Below are positions 28,090 through 37,505 of a DNA stretch of 64,000 nt, one piece after another. This DNA comes from Ruegeria_C sp041537925 (GTDB lineage Bacteria; Pseudomonadota; Alphaproteobacteria; Rhodobacterales; Rhodobacteraceae). The notes under the pieces are model-generated. The model saw nothing but the letters and a program-made list of their open reading frames with translations. It was not told the origin of the DNA and ran no database searches. A program made the translations under genes and the position numbers. Position 1 is the first letter of the stretch; the number at the start of each line of letters is the position of its first letter. The stretch is from positions 248,001 through 312,000 of the forward strand of contig NZ_JBGOSH010000003.1 in assembly GCF_041537925.1 (NCBI RefSeq), in the 5' to 3' direction.

Positions 28090-28401
28090 TCAGTCGGCTG
28101 CGGGCGCGCTGTTTGTGCCGTCCGAGGCGGCCTCGCCATTCGGCACCTTGATCTCTGCGGCGATCTCCTTGGCCCAATCCCCGATCACCGGTACGAAGTC
28201 AATCTGGCTGAGAACATAAACCACGACCGAGACCAGGATCGATGCTCCGATCACCGTACCTAGGCCAACCGCCATCCCGCGCAGCAGCGCCTGGAACAAC
28301 AACCGTCCAAGCGAGTTCTGGACCTGTACGAAACGATGCGCGTTGAAACGGGCAATCTCATCGCGCAGCGCGCGCAGTTCCTGTTCGACGCCATCGGCCA
28401 T
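28090..28401 (-). CDS. DUF5665 family membrane protein
   Basis: 103 residues with AGGAGG upstream of the start. An N-terminal coiled coil (about 3-25) is followed by one long hydrophobic segment (about 38-65). The conserved DUF5665 block VLSQIDFVPVIGDWAKEI comes next, then a short acidic tail. The family is widespread and uncharacterised; a single-pass inner-membrane protein is expected. It follows the universal stress protein gene on the same strand with a 70-bp gap. Confidence 0.8.
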   Translation of the reverse strand: MADGVEQELRALRDEIARFNAHRFVQVQNSLGRLLFQALLRGMAVGLGTVIGASILVSVVVYVLSQIDFVPVIGDWAKEIAAEIKVPNGEAASDGTNSAPAAD

Positions 28402-28471
28402 GCGCGCCCTCCTGTTCGGCTGCCTGCTATGCGCTCAATCTGTCGCCAAACGGACAAGTGCGCAATCGCTA

Positions 28472-28879
28472 TCAGCGCACCACATGCACGGCACAACGCG
28501 CATGGCGCACGATCTTGGCCGCGGTCGAGCCCAGCAGCAGATCCTGAAGCTCGGGCCGGTGCGAGGCGATAATGATCAGATCGGGGTGGTGTTCGTCTGC
28601 CCAGTCCAGAATCGACCGGCCCGCATGGCCTTCGATCAGCACGCCGCTGGCGTTGGGCAGTTCAGCCGCCTTGGCGTCAAGATCGGCTTTCAGCCCATTG
28701 TGCATTTCGGTCAAGTAATCCGGGGGGATATAGCTGATCGCATAGGCCGGGATATGTTCTACCACATGCAGTAATGTGATCCGGGCATCGGGTGTCGCCA
28801 GCAATTGCGCCAGCTTGAGCGAACCGGACACATCGCGCTCCGCCTCGAACGCGATCGGGACGAGAATGTTGTTATACAT
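28472..28879 (-). CDS. Universal stress protein (UspA family)
   Basis: 135 residues from ATG 28879, which has AGGAGA upstream; the 13-residue longer form lacks support. It is a single Usp domain starting NNILVPIAFE. The C-terminal nucleotide-binding pattern is reduced: GSTAAKIVRHARCAVHVVR replaces the classic G-2x-G-9x-G-S/T, but the G-S-T core remains. UspA proteins are stress-induced cytoplasmic dimers of uncertain biochemical role. Confidence 0.85.
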   Translation of the reverse strand: MYNNILVPIAFEAERDVSGSLKLAQLLATPDARITLLHVVEHIPAYAISYIPPDYLTEMHNGLKADLDAKAAELPNASGVLIEGHAGRSILDWADEHHPDLIIIASHRPELQDLLLGSTAAKIVRHARCAVHVVR

Positions 28880-28949
28880 GACGGGCTCTCCTTTTTGGTC
28901 CGCATCATGTTTGAGCATTCCCGCGCCCGCAGCCTTGACTCACATCAGA

Positions 28950-29270
28950 TCAGCCGAAGGTTTCTGCCACGTCATACATCACCGGCTCGAAACTTTTGCA
29001 GAGCTGGTGGATAACGCGATTTCGGTCGCGCATCTCGGGTGTGCGCAGCATGGCAAGGAAATCCTCACGCTTTTCCCATTGCGAGTAATTGGCGATCCGG
29101 GTCTGCGCATCATTCACATGCAGGCCTGCCGCAACAAAGCCGGGTTGCTTCGAGATGAATTCGGCATAAGCCTCAGTCAGCGCCTCAAGCAGGTCCTGGC
29201 AGGTGCCAGGTGTCATTTCAAAGGTCGTGATGACGGTCTGGACCGTCGCGGATTTTGAGATTGATGGCAT
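28950..29270 (-). CDS. Antibiotic biosynthesis monooxygenase (ABM) domain protein
   Basis: 106 residues forming one dimeric alpha/beta-barrel ABM domain: an N-terminal strand (TVQTVITTFEMTPG), helix ALTEAYAEFISKQPGFV, then NYSQWEKREDFLAML. The start has GGGAGGG upstream. Members include small cofactor-free monooxygenases and heme-degrading enzymes, and many are of unknown function. It lies in the same direction as ParA and UspA, possibly one transcript. Confidence 0.8.
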   Translation of the reverse strand: MPSISKSATVQTVITTFEMTPGTCQDLLEALTEAYAEFISKQPGFVAAGLHVNDAQTRIANYSQWEKREDFLAMLRTPEMRDRNRVIHQLCKSFEPVMYDVAETFG

Positions 29271-29299
29271 TGGGCCCTCCCTAGCTGTCTTTCAGACTA

Positions 29300-29932
29300 T
29301 CACAGCTTTTCCAGCCTGCGCTCAATTTCTTGCATCAAACCAGTGACTTCCTGATGCGCGGGTCCCTTCGGCGCTTCAAACACAGTGCTGCCCTTACCCA
29401 GAGTTTCGGCATAAACCACCCGGTTGGCCAGCGCTTCATCGGCAACATCCGCTGCCAGTTCACCGGCCTTTTCGGTCACATCGGCGCCCAGCCGCGTGCC
29501 CGGGCGGGCGCGGGTCATCACCATCATCGCGGGTTTTCCTTCGCGATCGGCCAGATCGAGGATGGTTTCGACAGTCCACAGATCCAGATGCGAGGTCGCC
29601 ACTGGCACCAGAACCAGATCGCAGGCGCGCAGGGCCGGGCGCAGATCGCTATCAGCCTTGGGCGGCGTGTCGATAATTACAATGTCGTGGGAATCGGCCA
29701 GTTTGCGCACCTCATAGGTGACGCCCCAGGCAGAGGCGGTCGAAAACTTCACGCCCGGGTCTTCGCAATGTTCCACGCGGGTCATGAACCAGCGCCCGGC
29801 AGATCCTTGCGGGTCGGTATCCATCAGCGCCACGGACTTGCCTGCGCGAGCAAAAGCGACAGCAAGGTTGACGGCCATGGTGGTCTTGCCCGAGCCACCT
29901 TTTTGCTGCGCGATTGTGATGACGTGGCCCAT
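29300..29932 (-). CDS. Orphan ParA-family ATPase
   Basis: 210 residues with the deviant Walker A KGGSGKTT (11-18), switch I-like DTDPQGSA and Walker B VIIDTPPKAD. There is no ParB gene and no DNA-binding extension next to it, so it is not the main chromosome ParA. Small orphan ParAs position proteins or organelles in the cell (for example chemoreceptor arrays, MipZ or ParC-type). GAGAGG precedes the start. Confidence 0.85.
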   Translation of the reverse strand: MGHVITIAQQKGGSGKTTMAVNLAVAFARAGKSVALMDTDPQGSAGRWFMTRVEHCEDPGVKFSTASAWGVTYEVRKLADSHDIVIIDTPPKADSDLRPALRACDLVLVPVATSHLDLWTVETILDLADREGKPAMMVMTRARPGTRLGADVTEKAGELAADVADEALANRVVYAETLGKGSTVFEAPKGPAHQEVTGLMQEIERRLEKL

Positions 29933-30067
29933 GCGCCCTCTCGTTTTGTGCTGTGGGCCAGCTTAGCGATCAGCCGATGCAGGGCAATGCCGAAAACGCT
30001 ACGAATATTAGGCACCTTCGCCGATGATAACCTCTCGTTAACCAAGGTTTACGAAGTTTCTCGTCAG

Positions 30068-30742
30068 ATGGTGCTGACGGTCCGATCCCTGCTGATTTCG
30101 CTGATGGCCCTGGGTGGTGCAACACCAGGGAGTGCCGGCGCGTGGCTACAGGAAAAGGGCAGCGGCTTTCTGTCCGTGACGACGACAGGATACCGGCCTG
30201 GTGAAGCGGTAGAATATCGCAGCGCGATCTATGCCGAATACGGGCTGCTGAACCGTCTGACACTGGGCCTCGATATCAACGACCGGGCTGCAAACAGCGG
30301 TCACGCCTTCGCGTTCGCCCGCCTGCCACTCTCGCCCCCGGGCTGGCGCAACCGGTTCGCGATCGAGCTCGGCACCGGCGCGCATCACACCCTGGGGCAG
30401 ACGGCAGCAATGCACAAGATCACGCTCAGCTATGGCCGCAATGTCGTCACCGGTCTGGGGCCGGGATGGATCGCCGCAGATGCCGCGTTGGAATACCGGA
30501 CCGGTATCGACGAGCAGATTCGCAAATTCGACTTTACTTTGGGGATGTCGGCAGACCGTTTTGTGAACCCGCTGCTGCAAATCGAAACCGCCCATGTCCG
30601 GGACGATGTGCTTTATTGGACCGTCACACCTGCCTTGCTTCTTCGCGGCAAAAAGGGGATGCGCTGGCTGATCGGGGTCGAGCGCCGCTCTGCGCATCCC
30701 GACGGGTTCGGGCTCAAGTTCGGCTTTTGGCGGGATTTCTGA
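30068..30742 (+). CDS. Hypothetical secreted or outer-membrane protein
   Basis: 224 residues from ATG 30068; the same frame continues open far upstream, opposite parA, but that part is not credible. A signal peptide ends near GSAGAW (about residue 25). The mature part is rich in alternating polar and aromatic strands (SVTTTGYRPGEAVEYRSAIY, YGLLNRLTLGLDIND, LIGVERRS) and ends in Phe (KFGFWRDF). This pattern is typical of an outer-membrane beta-barrel. It is divergent from parA. No close family is recalled. Confidence 0.65.
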   Translation: MVLTVRSLLISLMALGGATPGSAGAWLQEKGSGFLSVTTTGYRPGEAVEYRSAIYAEYGLLNRLTLGLDINDRAANSGHAFAFARLPLSPPGWRNRFAIELGTGAHHTLGQTAAMHKITLSYGRNVVTGLGPGWIAADAALEYRTGIDEQIRKFDFTLGMSADRFVNPLLQIETAHVRDDVLYWTVTPALLLRGKKGMRWLIGVERRSAHPDGFGLKFGFWRDF

Positions 30743-30784
30743 GCGTTCGGGCGGCACTATGGCAGCGCCGCCTGAGCCCCACAC

Positions 30785-33079
30785 TCACTTATCCTTGTCG
30801 ATACGTACCAGGACATCGGTGGTGCCGCGCACGGCGGTCTCCCACACCACGTCCACCTTGTCCCGGTCCGAGCCGCGCTCCAGCAGCACATACGGCATCC
30901 CGTGGTTCACCGACCCGGCCCAGTTGATCACCGCGCCGATCGGAACGACCGCATCGACGGCGCGTGCCCTTGCCCCGAATGGCAGCTTTTCACCAGGGTC
31001 GACGGTCCAGGTCTTGGCATCGCTCGACTGGGTGTGCCGCACCCGGATCGGGTTGGCCACCTGATGTTCGATCGCGTGAAAGGAATTGCTGTTGAACTGG
31101 ACATCCTTAAACCGGCCATAGTCAAATCCGGCAAAGCTGGTATCGACCCGTTCGACCCGATCAATCGCCCCGTTGGTGCTGCGGAACTTGTTGCCGGTGA
31201 CGGTTACCCCGTTCAGGAAGTGGCCGACACCGTGCGGTTTGACCACGATATAGCTGAACCAGGGCGCCACATCGCTCGACAGGAACACGTTGTCCGTGAT
31301 GCTCAGCGCGCTGAACGAAAACTCAGAATTGTAGTCCGGCGTCGCATCCCGCTCGTTGGTCCACTCGATAAAGCAGTTATCGACGTAGTTTCCGACGATG
31401 CTGGTGCTGACATAGGTATTCGCAAGCACCAGGCCAGCGGTGCGGGTACTGTTCTGGGCCCCATCACCCTGAAAGAAGTGATTTCCCAACACGATGTGGT
31501 TCGAGCCCCCGAGAAGCGCGAAATGTCGAAACCGCGTGGCGCGGTTGTTGCGGAGCTTGACGTCATTGGCATTGACATTCAGTGCGATTGATTTTCGACC
31601 CGCCACGTTCAGCGCATCTTCCGATGACAGGAACTGACATTGGTCGATCAGCATGCCCTGACACCCACCCCCGATCGAAGTGATGCCGCGGTCCTTGGGT
31701 CGCGATATGAAGGAATCGCTGACATTGAAGACGATGCCACTGGTTGCCAGCCTGATCGCGCTGCACCTGCTATTGCATTGAAATTCGATCCCCTGCATGC
31801 CGAATTTCGACAGCTGGCTGAAGCCGCTGAAGTCTAGCAGGTATTTGAACGCCTTGAAGGTAAATTTCTGAGTGCCCGCCGCATCATAAAGCGGCGCATT
31901 CAGCGTGATCTCGCCCGCGCCCACATTCTTCGACCGCACATAAACCTCGCGGCCAACGCCGTTTCCGGTGACCAACGCCCCGACTGGGATATTTGCGATA
32001 TTGGCGACATTTCGCAGCTTGCGACTGTCAGTTGACGGATCATAGGTGCATTGCGATACAAAGGTCTGGGTATCCCAGGCCGAACTGGGCTGGGCATCGA
32101 ACTGCCCGTTCCGAATGACCCGCCGCGTGGCATAGCTGCTTCGGTTCGGCACTGCCCCTTGCATGTCGATCGGACCGGTGACCGAAACCTTGCGCCCGCC
32201 CATGTCCAGAGATTCGTGATCGGCATTGTTCAGCAACGCCTGAAACGCCTTGCGAAACGCCAATTCTTCATTGCCGAAGGCCGCGATGTAACTCGGCAGA
32301 TCGAAGTTCTTGGTCAGAACCAGTGTCTGCGCGGTCGGCATTGTCACCGTTCCCGCGAACTCAACCTCCGAAGACAGCGCCAACGAATCTGCAAGATGAT
32401 AAACGCCCTCGGGCACCAATATCCGCCGTCCATCCGCCGCCGCATCCGCTGCCGCAAAAGCCGCTGTGTTGTTCGTGATCCCGTCATCTATTGCACCAAA
32501 ATCACGGACATCAACGATGTTAATCATGTCGCGCAAAAAGAAGCTGGTGACATCTTCGATCTCGATATCATCAATCCGGACAATCCCGCCATTGGCCCCT
32601 TCTAGATTGATCCCGAAATGTCCGAAAATGGCGTCACTTCCCCAAGGCAGATCGACGCCGTCACGACGCCCGGTACCAACAATCGCCGAGACCTCGACAA
32701 CCTCGCCATAACTTGTCAGCGCTACTGCGGGTCCTCTGGTGGGAACACCTGTTACCTGCGCCTCACCCGCGCCACCGGCCCAACCAGCAATACGCACAAT
32801 GGGCAAGGCTCCCGAGATCGCTTTCACCCGTGCACGGACGCGCAGATAGCAACCCGGAAGCAAGGGTGTCTGCCCCATATAGCGTAGCTTCTGTGTGGCC
32901 GTGGTCTTCTGCATCTCCAGACAGCCGCCAAAATCCGCGTCCGCGGGAACAAAGGCCGCATTTGGCGCATTCGCATATGTCCCTGAACCTGGCCTGCCAT
33001 CCCCGCTCGACCAGACATTCAGCCCGGCGCCGAATGCCGGAGGCATGAATACGATCCCGTCTGTGATTGCCTTGTTCAT
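30785..33079 (-). CDS. Right-handed beta-helix (pectate-lyase-like / GH28-related) protein
   Basis: 764 residues from ATG 33079, with AAGGGA upstream. The N-terminal 190 residues are beta-rich, like a carbohydrate-binding module. From about 200 the pectate-lyase superfamily entry motif appears (VDVRDFGAIDDGITNNTAAF, PEGVYHLADS). Repeated beta-helix coils follow (GIVFNVSDSFIS, LIDQCQFLSSEDALNV, VKLRNNRATRFRH). No signal peptide is seen. Such folds occur in polysaccharide lyases, phage tailspikes and surface-polymer enzymes. It stands alone. Confidence 0.72.
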   Translation of the reverse strand: MNKAITDGIVFMPPAFGAGLNVWSSGDGRPGSGTYANAPNAAFVPADADFGGCLEMQKTTATQKLRYMGQTPLLPGCYLRVRARVKAISGALPIVRIAGWAGGAGEAQVTGVPTRGPAVALTSYGEVVEVSAIVGTGRRDGVDLPWGSDAIFGHFGINLEGANGGIVRIDDIEIEDVTSFFLRDMINIVDVRDFGAIDDGITNNTAAFAAADAAADGRRILVPEGVYHLADSLALSSEVEFAGTVTMPTAQTLVLTKNFDLPSYIAAFGNEELAFRKAFQALLNNADHESLDMGGRKVSVTGPIDMQGAVPNRSSYATRRVIRNGQFDAQPSSAWDTQTFVSQCTYDPSTDSRKLRNVANIANIPVGALVTGNGVGREVYVRSKNVGAGEITLNAPLYDAAGTQKFTFKAFKYLLDFSGFSQLSKFGMQGIEFQCNSRCSAIRLATSGIVFNVSDSFISRPKDRGITSIGGGCQGMLIDQCQFLSSEDALNVAGRKSIALNVNANDVKLRNNRATRFRHFALLGGSNHIVLGNHFFQGDGAQNSTRTAGLVLANTYVSTSIVGNYVDNCFIEWTNERDATPDYNSEFSFSALSITDNVFLSSDVAPWFSYIVVKPHGVGHFLNGVTVTGNKFRSTNGAIDRVERVDTSFAGFDYGRFKDVQFNSNSFHAIEHQVANPIRVRHTQSSDAKTWTVDPGEKLPFGARARAVDAVVPIGAVINWAGSVNHGMPYVLLERGSDRDKVDVVWETAVRGTTDVLVRIDKDK

Positions 33080-33204
33080 CCCGATCCCTTTCCCAAACAC
33101 GCCTACGCGCACAGCAAAACCAATCCGGGGCGCAGCCCGGTTGCTCTAAGGGATAGTCAGGATCGGTCAAACTCGCCTTAGCGTACCGTCACGGTGGTGT
33201 TGCA

Positions 33205-33606
33205 TCAAACCACGGAACCAGGCGCGTCGAGGATCTGCACGCCGTTGATCTTCCAGTCGTTTTCAAGGTCGATCATCTGATAGTCCAGCACATGCACTTG
33301 ACCCGCCTCGTCGGTGATCATCACTTTCTGCCATAGCTGCCCCGCGACTTCGCGCAGTTCAAGGAATCGTATTTCCGCAGGCCGCCAGACCATCGGATAG
33401 CCGTTCCGCACCATCGCGCCAAAATTCTCCGGTGTGCCGAACAGGCGCTGGATCGAGGGGCTGGCAAAGGTGAAGGCCGTGGTGAAATCATCCGCTTTGA
33501 AGGCGTCTATCTGCCCCCGGATGTTGGCTTCGATCTCGTTGCTCTGCGCCTGTGTTGACAGTGACAGGCTCAGACCAAGGGCAAGGCAGAGTATCAAACG
33601 ACGCAT
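33205..33606 (-). CDS. DUF4864 periplasmic protein
   Basis: 133 residues from ATG 33606, which is 5 nt from GGAGAGG; a GTG two codons earlier is less well spaced. A signal peptide ends near TQAQ (about 20). The rest is a cystatin/SnoaL-like alpha+beta fold (DUF4864) with FGTPENFGAMVRNGYPMVWR and the terminal DWKINGVQIL. The family is uncharacterised and common in Rhodobacteraceae. Confidence 0.78.
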   Translation of the reverse strand: MRRLILCLALGLSLSLSTQAQSNEIEANIRGQIDAFKADDFTTAFTFASPSIQRLFGTPENFGAMVRNGYPMVWRPAEIRFLELREVAGQLWQKVMITDEAGQVHVLDYQMIDLENDWKINGVQILDAPGSVV

Positions 33607-33663
33607 GGGCACCTCTCCGGTTCAGGTCAGAGAGGTAGCCCAGCATGCAAAAACGTCAAAGGA

Positions 33664-35238
33664 TCAGAGCAATTCGCCTGCCAGCCCCTTGTCGATCAGC
33701 GCAATGGTTTCCTGCACCCCGTAAAGTGCGATGAACCCACCAAATCGTGGCCCCTGGCTTGCACCCAGCAGCACTTCATAGAGCGCGGTGAACCAGCTGC
33801 GAAGCGGGTCGAACCGGTCGCGCCCGACCGCGTAGACCACCGATTGCAGCGCCTCATCCTCGACTGGACCATCATAGGCTTCCAACTCGGCGCGCAGTAC
33901 CTCAAGTGCCTCGCGCTCCTGATCCGTAGGTGCACGGAACGTCCGGGTTGGTTTCACGAAGTCGTTGAAATAGCGCACCGCAAACCCGGCCGCCTGATCC
34001 AGATCGGGATGGCTCTTGGGGCTGGCCTCCGGCGCATAACGGCGGATGAACCCCCAAAGGGCGTCCTTGTTCTCGGCCCCCGAAACAGAGGCGAGGTTCA
34101 GCAACATCCCGAAGGGTACGATCATCGTCGAGGCCGGCACATTATGACCGTGAATATGAAAAACCGGGTTGTTCAGCTTAGCCTTCAGGTCTTGGCCTGG
34201 GTAGGCGCGCAGCTGTTGGTGGTATTCATCCATCGCCTTGGGGATCACGTCAAAATACATCCGCTTGGCGGTCTTGGGCTTCTGATACATGAAATAGGAC
34301 AGGCTCTCGGCGCTGGCATAGGTCAGCCATTCGTCGATCGACACGCCATTGCCCGACGATTTCGAGATCTTGTGCCCCTGATCATCCAGAAACAGCTCAT
34401 AGGTGTAGTTCTCGGGTGCCTTGGTGCCGAGGATCTGACAGATGCGCCCGTAGATAGAGGCATTGGTCGAATGATCCTTACCGAACATCTCGAAATCGAC
34501 GCCCAGCGCGGCCCAGCGCGCGCCGAAATCGGGCTTCCATTGCAGTTTCACATTGCCACCTGTGACAGGCAGCGTCCATTCGCGCCCGCCTTCGTCATCG
34601 AAGGTGATGGTGCCATCCTCGGCATTCAGCGACTTCATCGGCACATACAGAACTCGACCCGTCTCGGGATGGATCGGCAGAAAGATCGAATAGGTCTGCT
34701 GGCGTTCCTCGCGCAGGCTTTTCAGCATCACCGCCATGATCTCGTCATAGCGCTCGACGCAGCGCCGCAGCACCTCGTCGAACTGACCCGAGCCGTAGAA
34801 ATCGGTCGAACTGATGAATTCATACTCGAATCCAAACGTGTCCAGAAACCGGCGCAGCATTGCGTTGTTGTGCTCGCCAAAACTGTCATGAGTGCCGAAC
34901 GGGTCGGGCACCGAGGTCAGCGGCTTTTGCAATGCCTCCTGCATCAACTCCTGATTGGGCACGTTGCTTGGGACCTTGCGCAGCCCGTCCAGATCATCCG
35001 AAAAGCAGATCAATTTGGTCGGAATGTCGCTGATCACCTCGAAGGCCCGGCGTACCATCGTGGTCCGCGCCACTTCGCCAAAGGTCCCGATATGCGGCAG
35101 GCCAGACGGGCCATAACCGGTCTCGAACAGCACATAGCCCTTTTCAGGAAGAGATTTCTGATAGCGTTTGAGCACCCGGCGCGCCTCTTCGAAAGGCCAG
35201 GCCTTGGACGCAAGAGCGGTTTCACGCAGTTCAGACAT
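33664..35238 (-). CDS. lysK: Lysyl-tRNA synthetase, class I
   Basis: 524 residues from ATG 35238, with GGAGA upstream; longer frames to 35307 are not needed. It charges tRNA-Lys using ATP. The class I signature HIGH appears as GLPHIGTFGE (about 47-56) and KMSKS as KISKSSGNG, both typical of archaeal/alphaproteobacterial class I LysRS rather than the usual class II enzyme. The length fits the family. It is the only synthetase here, as a single gene. Confidence 0.95.
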   Translation of the reverse strand: MSELRETALASKAWPFEEARRVLKRYQKSLPEKGYVLFETGYGPSGLPHIGTFGEVARTTMVRRAFEVISDIPTKLICFSDDLDGLRKVPSNVPNQELMQEALQKPLTSVPDPFGTHDSFGEHNNAMLRRFLDTFGFEYEFISSTDFYGSGQFDEVLRRCVERYDEIMAVMLKSLREERQQTYSIFLPIHPETGRVLYVPMKSLNAEDGTITFDDEGGREWTLPVTGGNVKLQWKPDFGARWAALGVDFEMFGKDHSTNASIYGRICQILGTKAPENYTYELFLDDQGHKISKSSGNGVSIDEWLTYASAESLSYFMYQKPKTAKRMYFDVIPKAMDEYHQQLRAYPGQDLKAKLNNPVFHIHGHNVPASTMIVPFGMLLNLASVSGAENKDALWGFIRRYAPEASPKSHPDLDQAAGFAVRYFNDFVKPTRTFRAPTDQEREALEVLRAELEAYDGPVEDEALQSVVYAVGRDRFDPLRSWFTALYEVLLGASQGPRFGGFIALYGVQETIALIDKGLAGELL

Positions 35239-35511
35239 ATCAGTCTCCATCGGGGTTGGCCATTGAGGGCCACTGCGCCGAACTGCCCAATGCAACCGGC
35301 CCGGCATCTCCTATTGTGCGGATGCAGCATGAGTCAATCGCCTGTTACCGCGCAGACCGGCGGTACACAGAGCCAAACGCCGCTAATTCAATGCGAATAG
35401 CCCGGGACCCCGCCGAAACCAGACCAGGATAATTACGTCTGCGGCAGTTGAACCCGACCCCATCGCTTCGTATCCTGCGCAAGACATAACAACCCGGCAG
35501 GACACACCGAA

Positions 35512-35934
35512 ATGACCCAACAAGCCCCCCACCCGATGACGCCCCAGGATTGCCTCGTGGCGATCATGGTGGCTGTGTCCGCGTCGGACGAGAACATCCG
35601 TACGGCGGAACTGGTCAAGATCCAGGCCGCCGTGAACATGCTGCCGGTCTTTGCCGACTATGACATCGACCGCATCAACTTCGTGTCGCAGACCGTGTTC
35701 GACCTGTTCGAGCAGGAAGACGGACTGGACGCGCTGTTTGGCCTGATCCGTGATAATTTGCCTGAACGGTTGAATGAAACCGCCTATGCGCTGGCCTGCG
35801 ATGTGGCCGCCGCTGACGGGTCGCTGGCAGATACCGAACTGCGCCTGCTCGAGGAAATCCGCTACGAACTGAACGTCGAGCGCTTGCATGCCGCCGCGAT
35901 CGAACGCGGTGCCCGCGCGCGCCACACGGTCTGA
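35512..35934 (+). CDS. TerB-family tellurite-resistance-like protein
   Basis: 140 residues, all-helical, with the TerB pattern of repeated acidic metal-binding turns: SASDENIRTAEL near 25-36 and ACDVAAADGSLADTELRLL near 95-113. TerB-like proteins bind divalent metal and are often linked to membrane stress; resistance to tellurite is not shown. It is cytoplasmic, alone, and convergent with dacB (4-bp gap). Confidence 0.85.
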   Translation: MTQQAPHPMTPQDCLVAIMVAVSASDENIRTAELVKIQAAVNMLPVFADYDIDRINFVSQTVFDLFEQEDGLDALFGLIRDNLPERLNETAYALACDVAAADGSLADTELRLLEEIRYELNVERLHAAAIERGARARHTV

Positions 35935-35937
35935 GCG

Positions 35938-37413
35938 TCAGCTACCGTAGAGCGCACCCCAACGCTCAATTAGCTTTTGCTGCAACCGGCGCGACCGTCG
36001 GTTCCATGCCCGCGCGCCCGGCGGCACTTCTCGGTCGGCGCGGGCGATCTTGCCGCGTTTTTCCATATCAGCGGTAAAGATGGCAAAGGCCAGATCGCGC
36101 CCGTCTGCGCCGGTGGCATAGCCGCCCAGCGCCGACACAAAATTGAGCGTGCCAGTCTTCGCCGCCACACGAATCGGATGCGCGCGGTTCTCGCGCCCTT
36201 CGGAATCGCGCATCGGGAACCGTTTCAGCAACGGCTGCAACTCATCGACCTTCTTCGCCGCAACAAGCGCCCGCACCAGATCCTCTGGCGCCATGCGCGA
36301 GCCATCGCCAAGACCAGAATGATCGACCAACAGCGTATTCTGCATCCCGTAGGTCTCTGCCGCCCAATCGCTCATGGACTTTGCCGATGCAGGTAGGGAG
36401 GCGGGACGCCCGAAAAGGGCGCTGGTTGCGCTCATCCCAACCATCTCGGCGGTCAGATTGTTTGAGTATTTCAGCATTCCGCGCAGGATATCGACCAGCG
36501 GCGCACTTTGGTGGCGCACTAGGATTGCACCCCCGGACCGGGCTTGAGTGACATTGACCTTGCCCAGCACTATACCATTCACCCGCGCCAGGGTTTGAAA
36601 CACGTCGCCCGCGTAATGCGCCGGTTTGCGTACCGGCAGCCACCGCGCCCCGCCATTGCCAAGCGCCTGACTGGCGACCGTCCATTTGTCGAGCCGCGCG
36701 GCCTCGTCATAAGTATAGACGGGGACCCGCCGGTTCACGACCTGCATCCGGGCCATGCCGACCTGCGGTCTGTAATTCTTGGTCCGGGCATCCATGGTCA
36801 CCGCATATCCCTTCACACCGCGCTTCCATTCGAAATGCACCCGGTTGTAGTTCAACGCGATCCCCGAAACCGCCGGGCTGTAGCCCAAATGGTCCGGCTG
36901 GTCGGGGTCGATGCTACGCGTGTGCGGTAGCGCGCCGTTATAAACCTTGAATATGCCGCGCACCTCGTGCAGGCCTGATTCCCGCAACTGCTTTGCCATC
37001 TGGGCCAGCGCTTCGGTATCCAGTGTCGGGTCGCATCCACCCGCAAGGATCAGGTTGCCATGCAGCACCCCGTTCTCGATCCGGCCATCCGCAATCAACC
37101 GCGTCTCATAGCGGTGGTCCGGCCCCAGCGCCGCCAGTGCATAAAGCGCAGTCAGCCCTTTTGCCACGCTGGCAGGCGGCAACCGCACCTCTCCCCCAAC
37201 CGTTTCAAGTATCTCTCCAGTCGAGGCATCACCCACCGCATAGGCCACCTCACCGGACAGACCTGAGGAGGCGATGACCCGCTCGGCCGCACTGCGCTTG
37301 ACCCGCGCTTGGGGTCGCAGAGAGGTCTGCGGCGCTGCAGCCAATGCTGGCCCGCCCAATGCCAAGGATGCCGCTCCGCCCAAGAAGGCGCGTCTGGAAA
37401 CGTGAGATCTCAT
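35938..37413 (-). CDS. dacB: D-alanyl-D-alanine carboxypeptidase/endopeptidase (PBP4 family)
   Basis: 491 residues. A signal sequence of Tat type is likely (SRRAFLGGAASLALGGPALA). The three active-site motifs of S13 peptidases are present: S82-V-A-K85, S-N-N in LKYSNNLTAEM and K-T-G-T in AAKTGTLNFV. The enzyme trims or cleaves peptidoglycan cross-links in the periplasm. It is the usual length, and links functionally to the mre/rod operon at 51.6-57.2 kb. Confidence 0.93.
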   Translation of the reverse strand: MRSHVSRRAFLGGAASLALGGPALAAAPQTSLRPQARVKRSAAERVIASSGLSGEVAYAVGDASTGEILETVGGEVRLPPASVAKGLTALYALAALGPDHRYETRLIADGRIENGVLHGNLILAGGCDPTLDTEALAQMAKQLRESGLHEVRGIFKVYNGALPHTRSIDPDQPDHLGYSPAVSGIALNYNRVHFEWKRGVKGYAVTMDARTKNYRPQVGMARMQVVNRRVPVYTYDEAARLDKWTVASQALGNGGARWLPVRKPAHYAGDVFQTLARVNGIVLGKVNVTQARSGGAILVRHQSAPLVDILRGMLKYSNNLTAEMVGMSATSALFGRPASLPASAKSMSDWAAETYGMQNTLLVDHSGLGDGSRMAPEDLVRALVAAKKVDELQPLLKRFPMRDSEGRENRAHPIRVAAKTGTLNFVSALGGYATGADGRDLAFAIFTADMEKRGKIARADREVPPGARAWNRRSRRLQQKLIERWGALYGS

Positions 37414-37505
37414 GCCGGTATAAAACCGATGCCTAAATCCTGGGGCAACCGGACAAATGCAGTTTTACACTTTTATGTTGCAACTTGACGCCGCTGCCGG
37501 CCAGA

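Noticed and set aside
29330..30067. Long 5' extension of the outer-membrane-like gene through parA
   Set aside because: The extension is antisense to parA. The ATG at 30068 gives a proper signal peptide.
33844..35400. 518-codon open frame opposite the lysyl-tRNA synthetase
   Set aside because: Antisense to a clearly real gene with intact HIGH and KISKS motifs. The translation resembles nothing and reflects high GC content.
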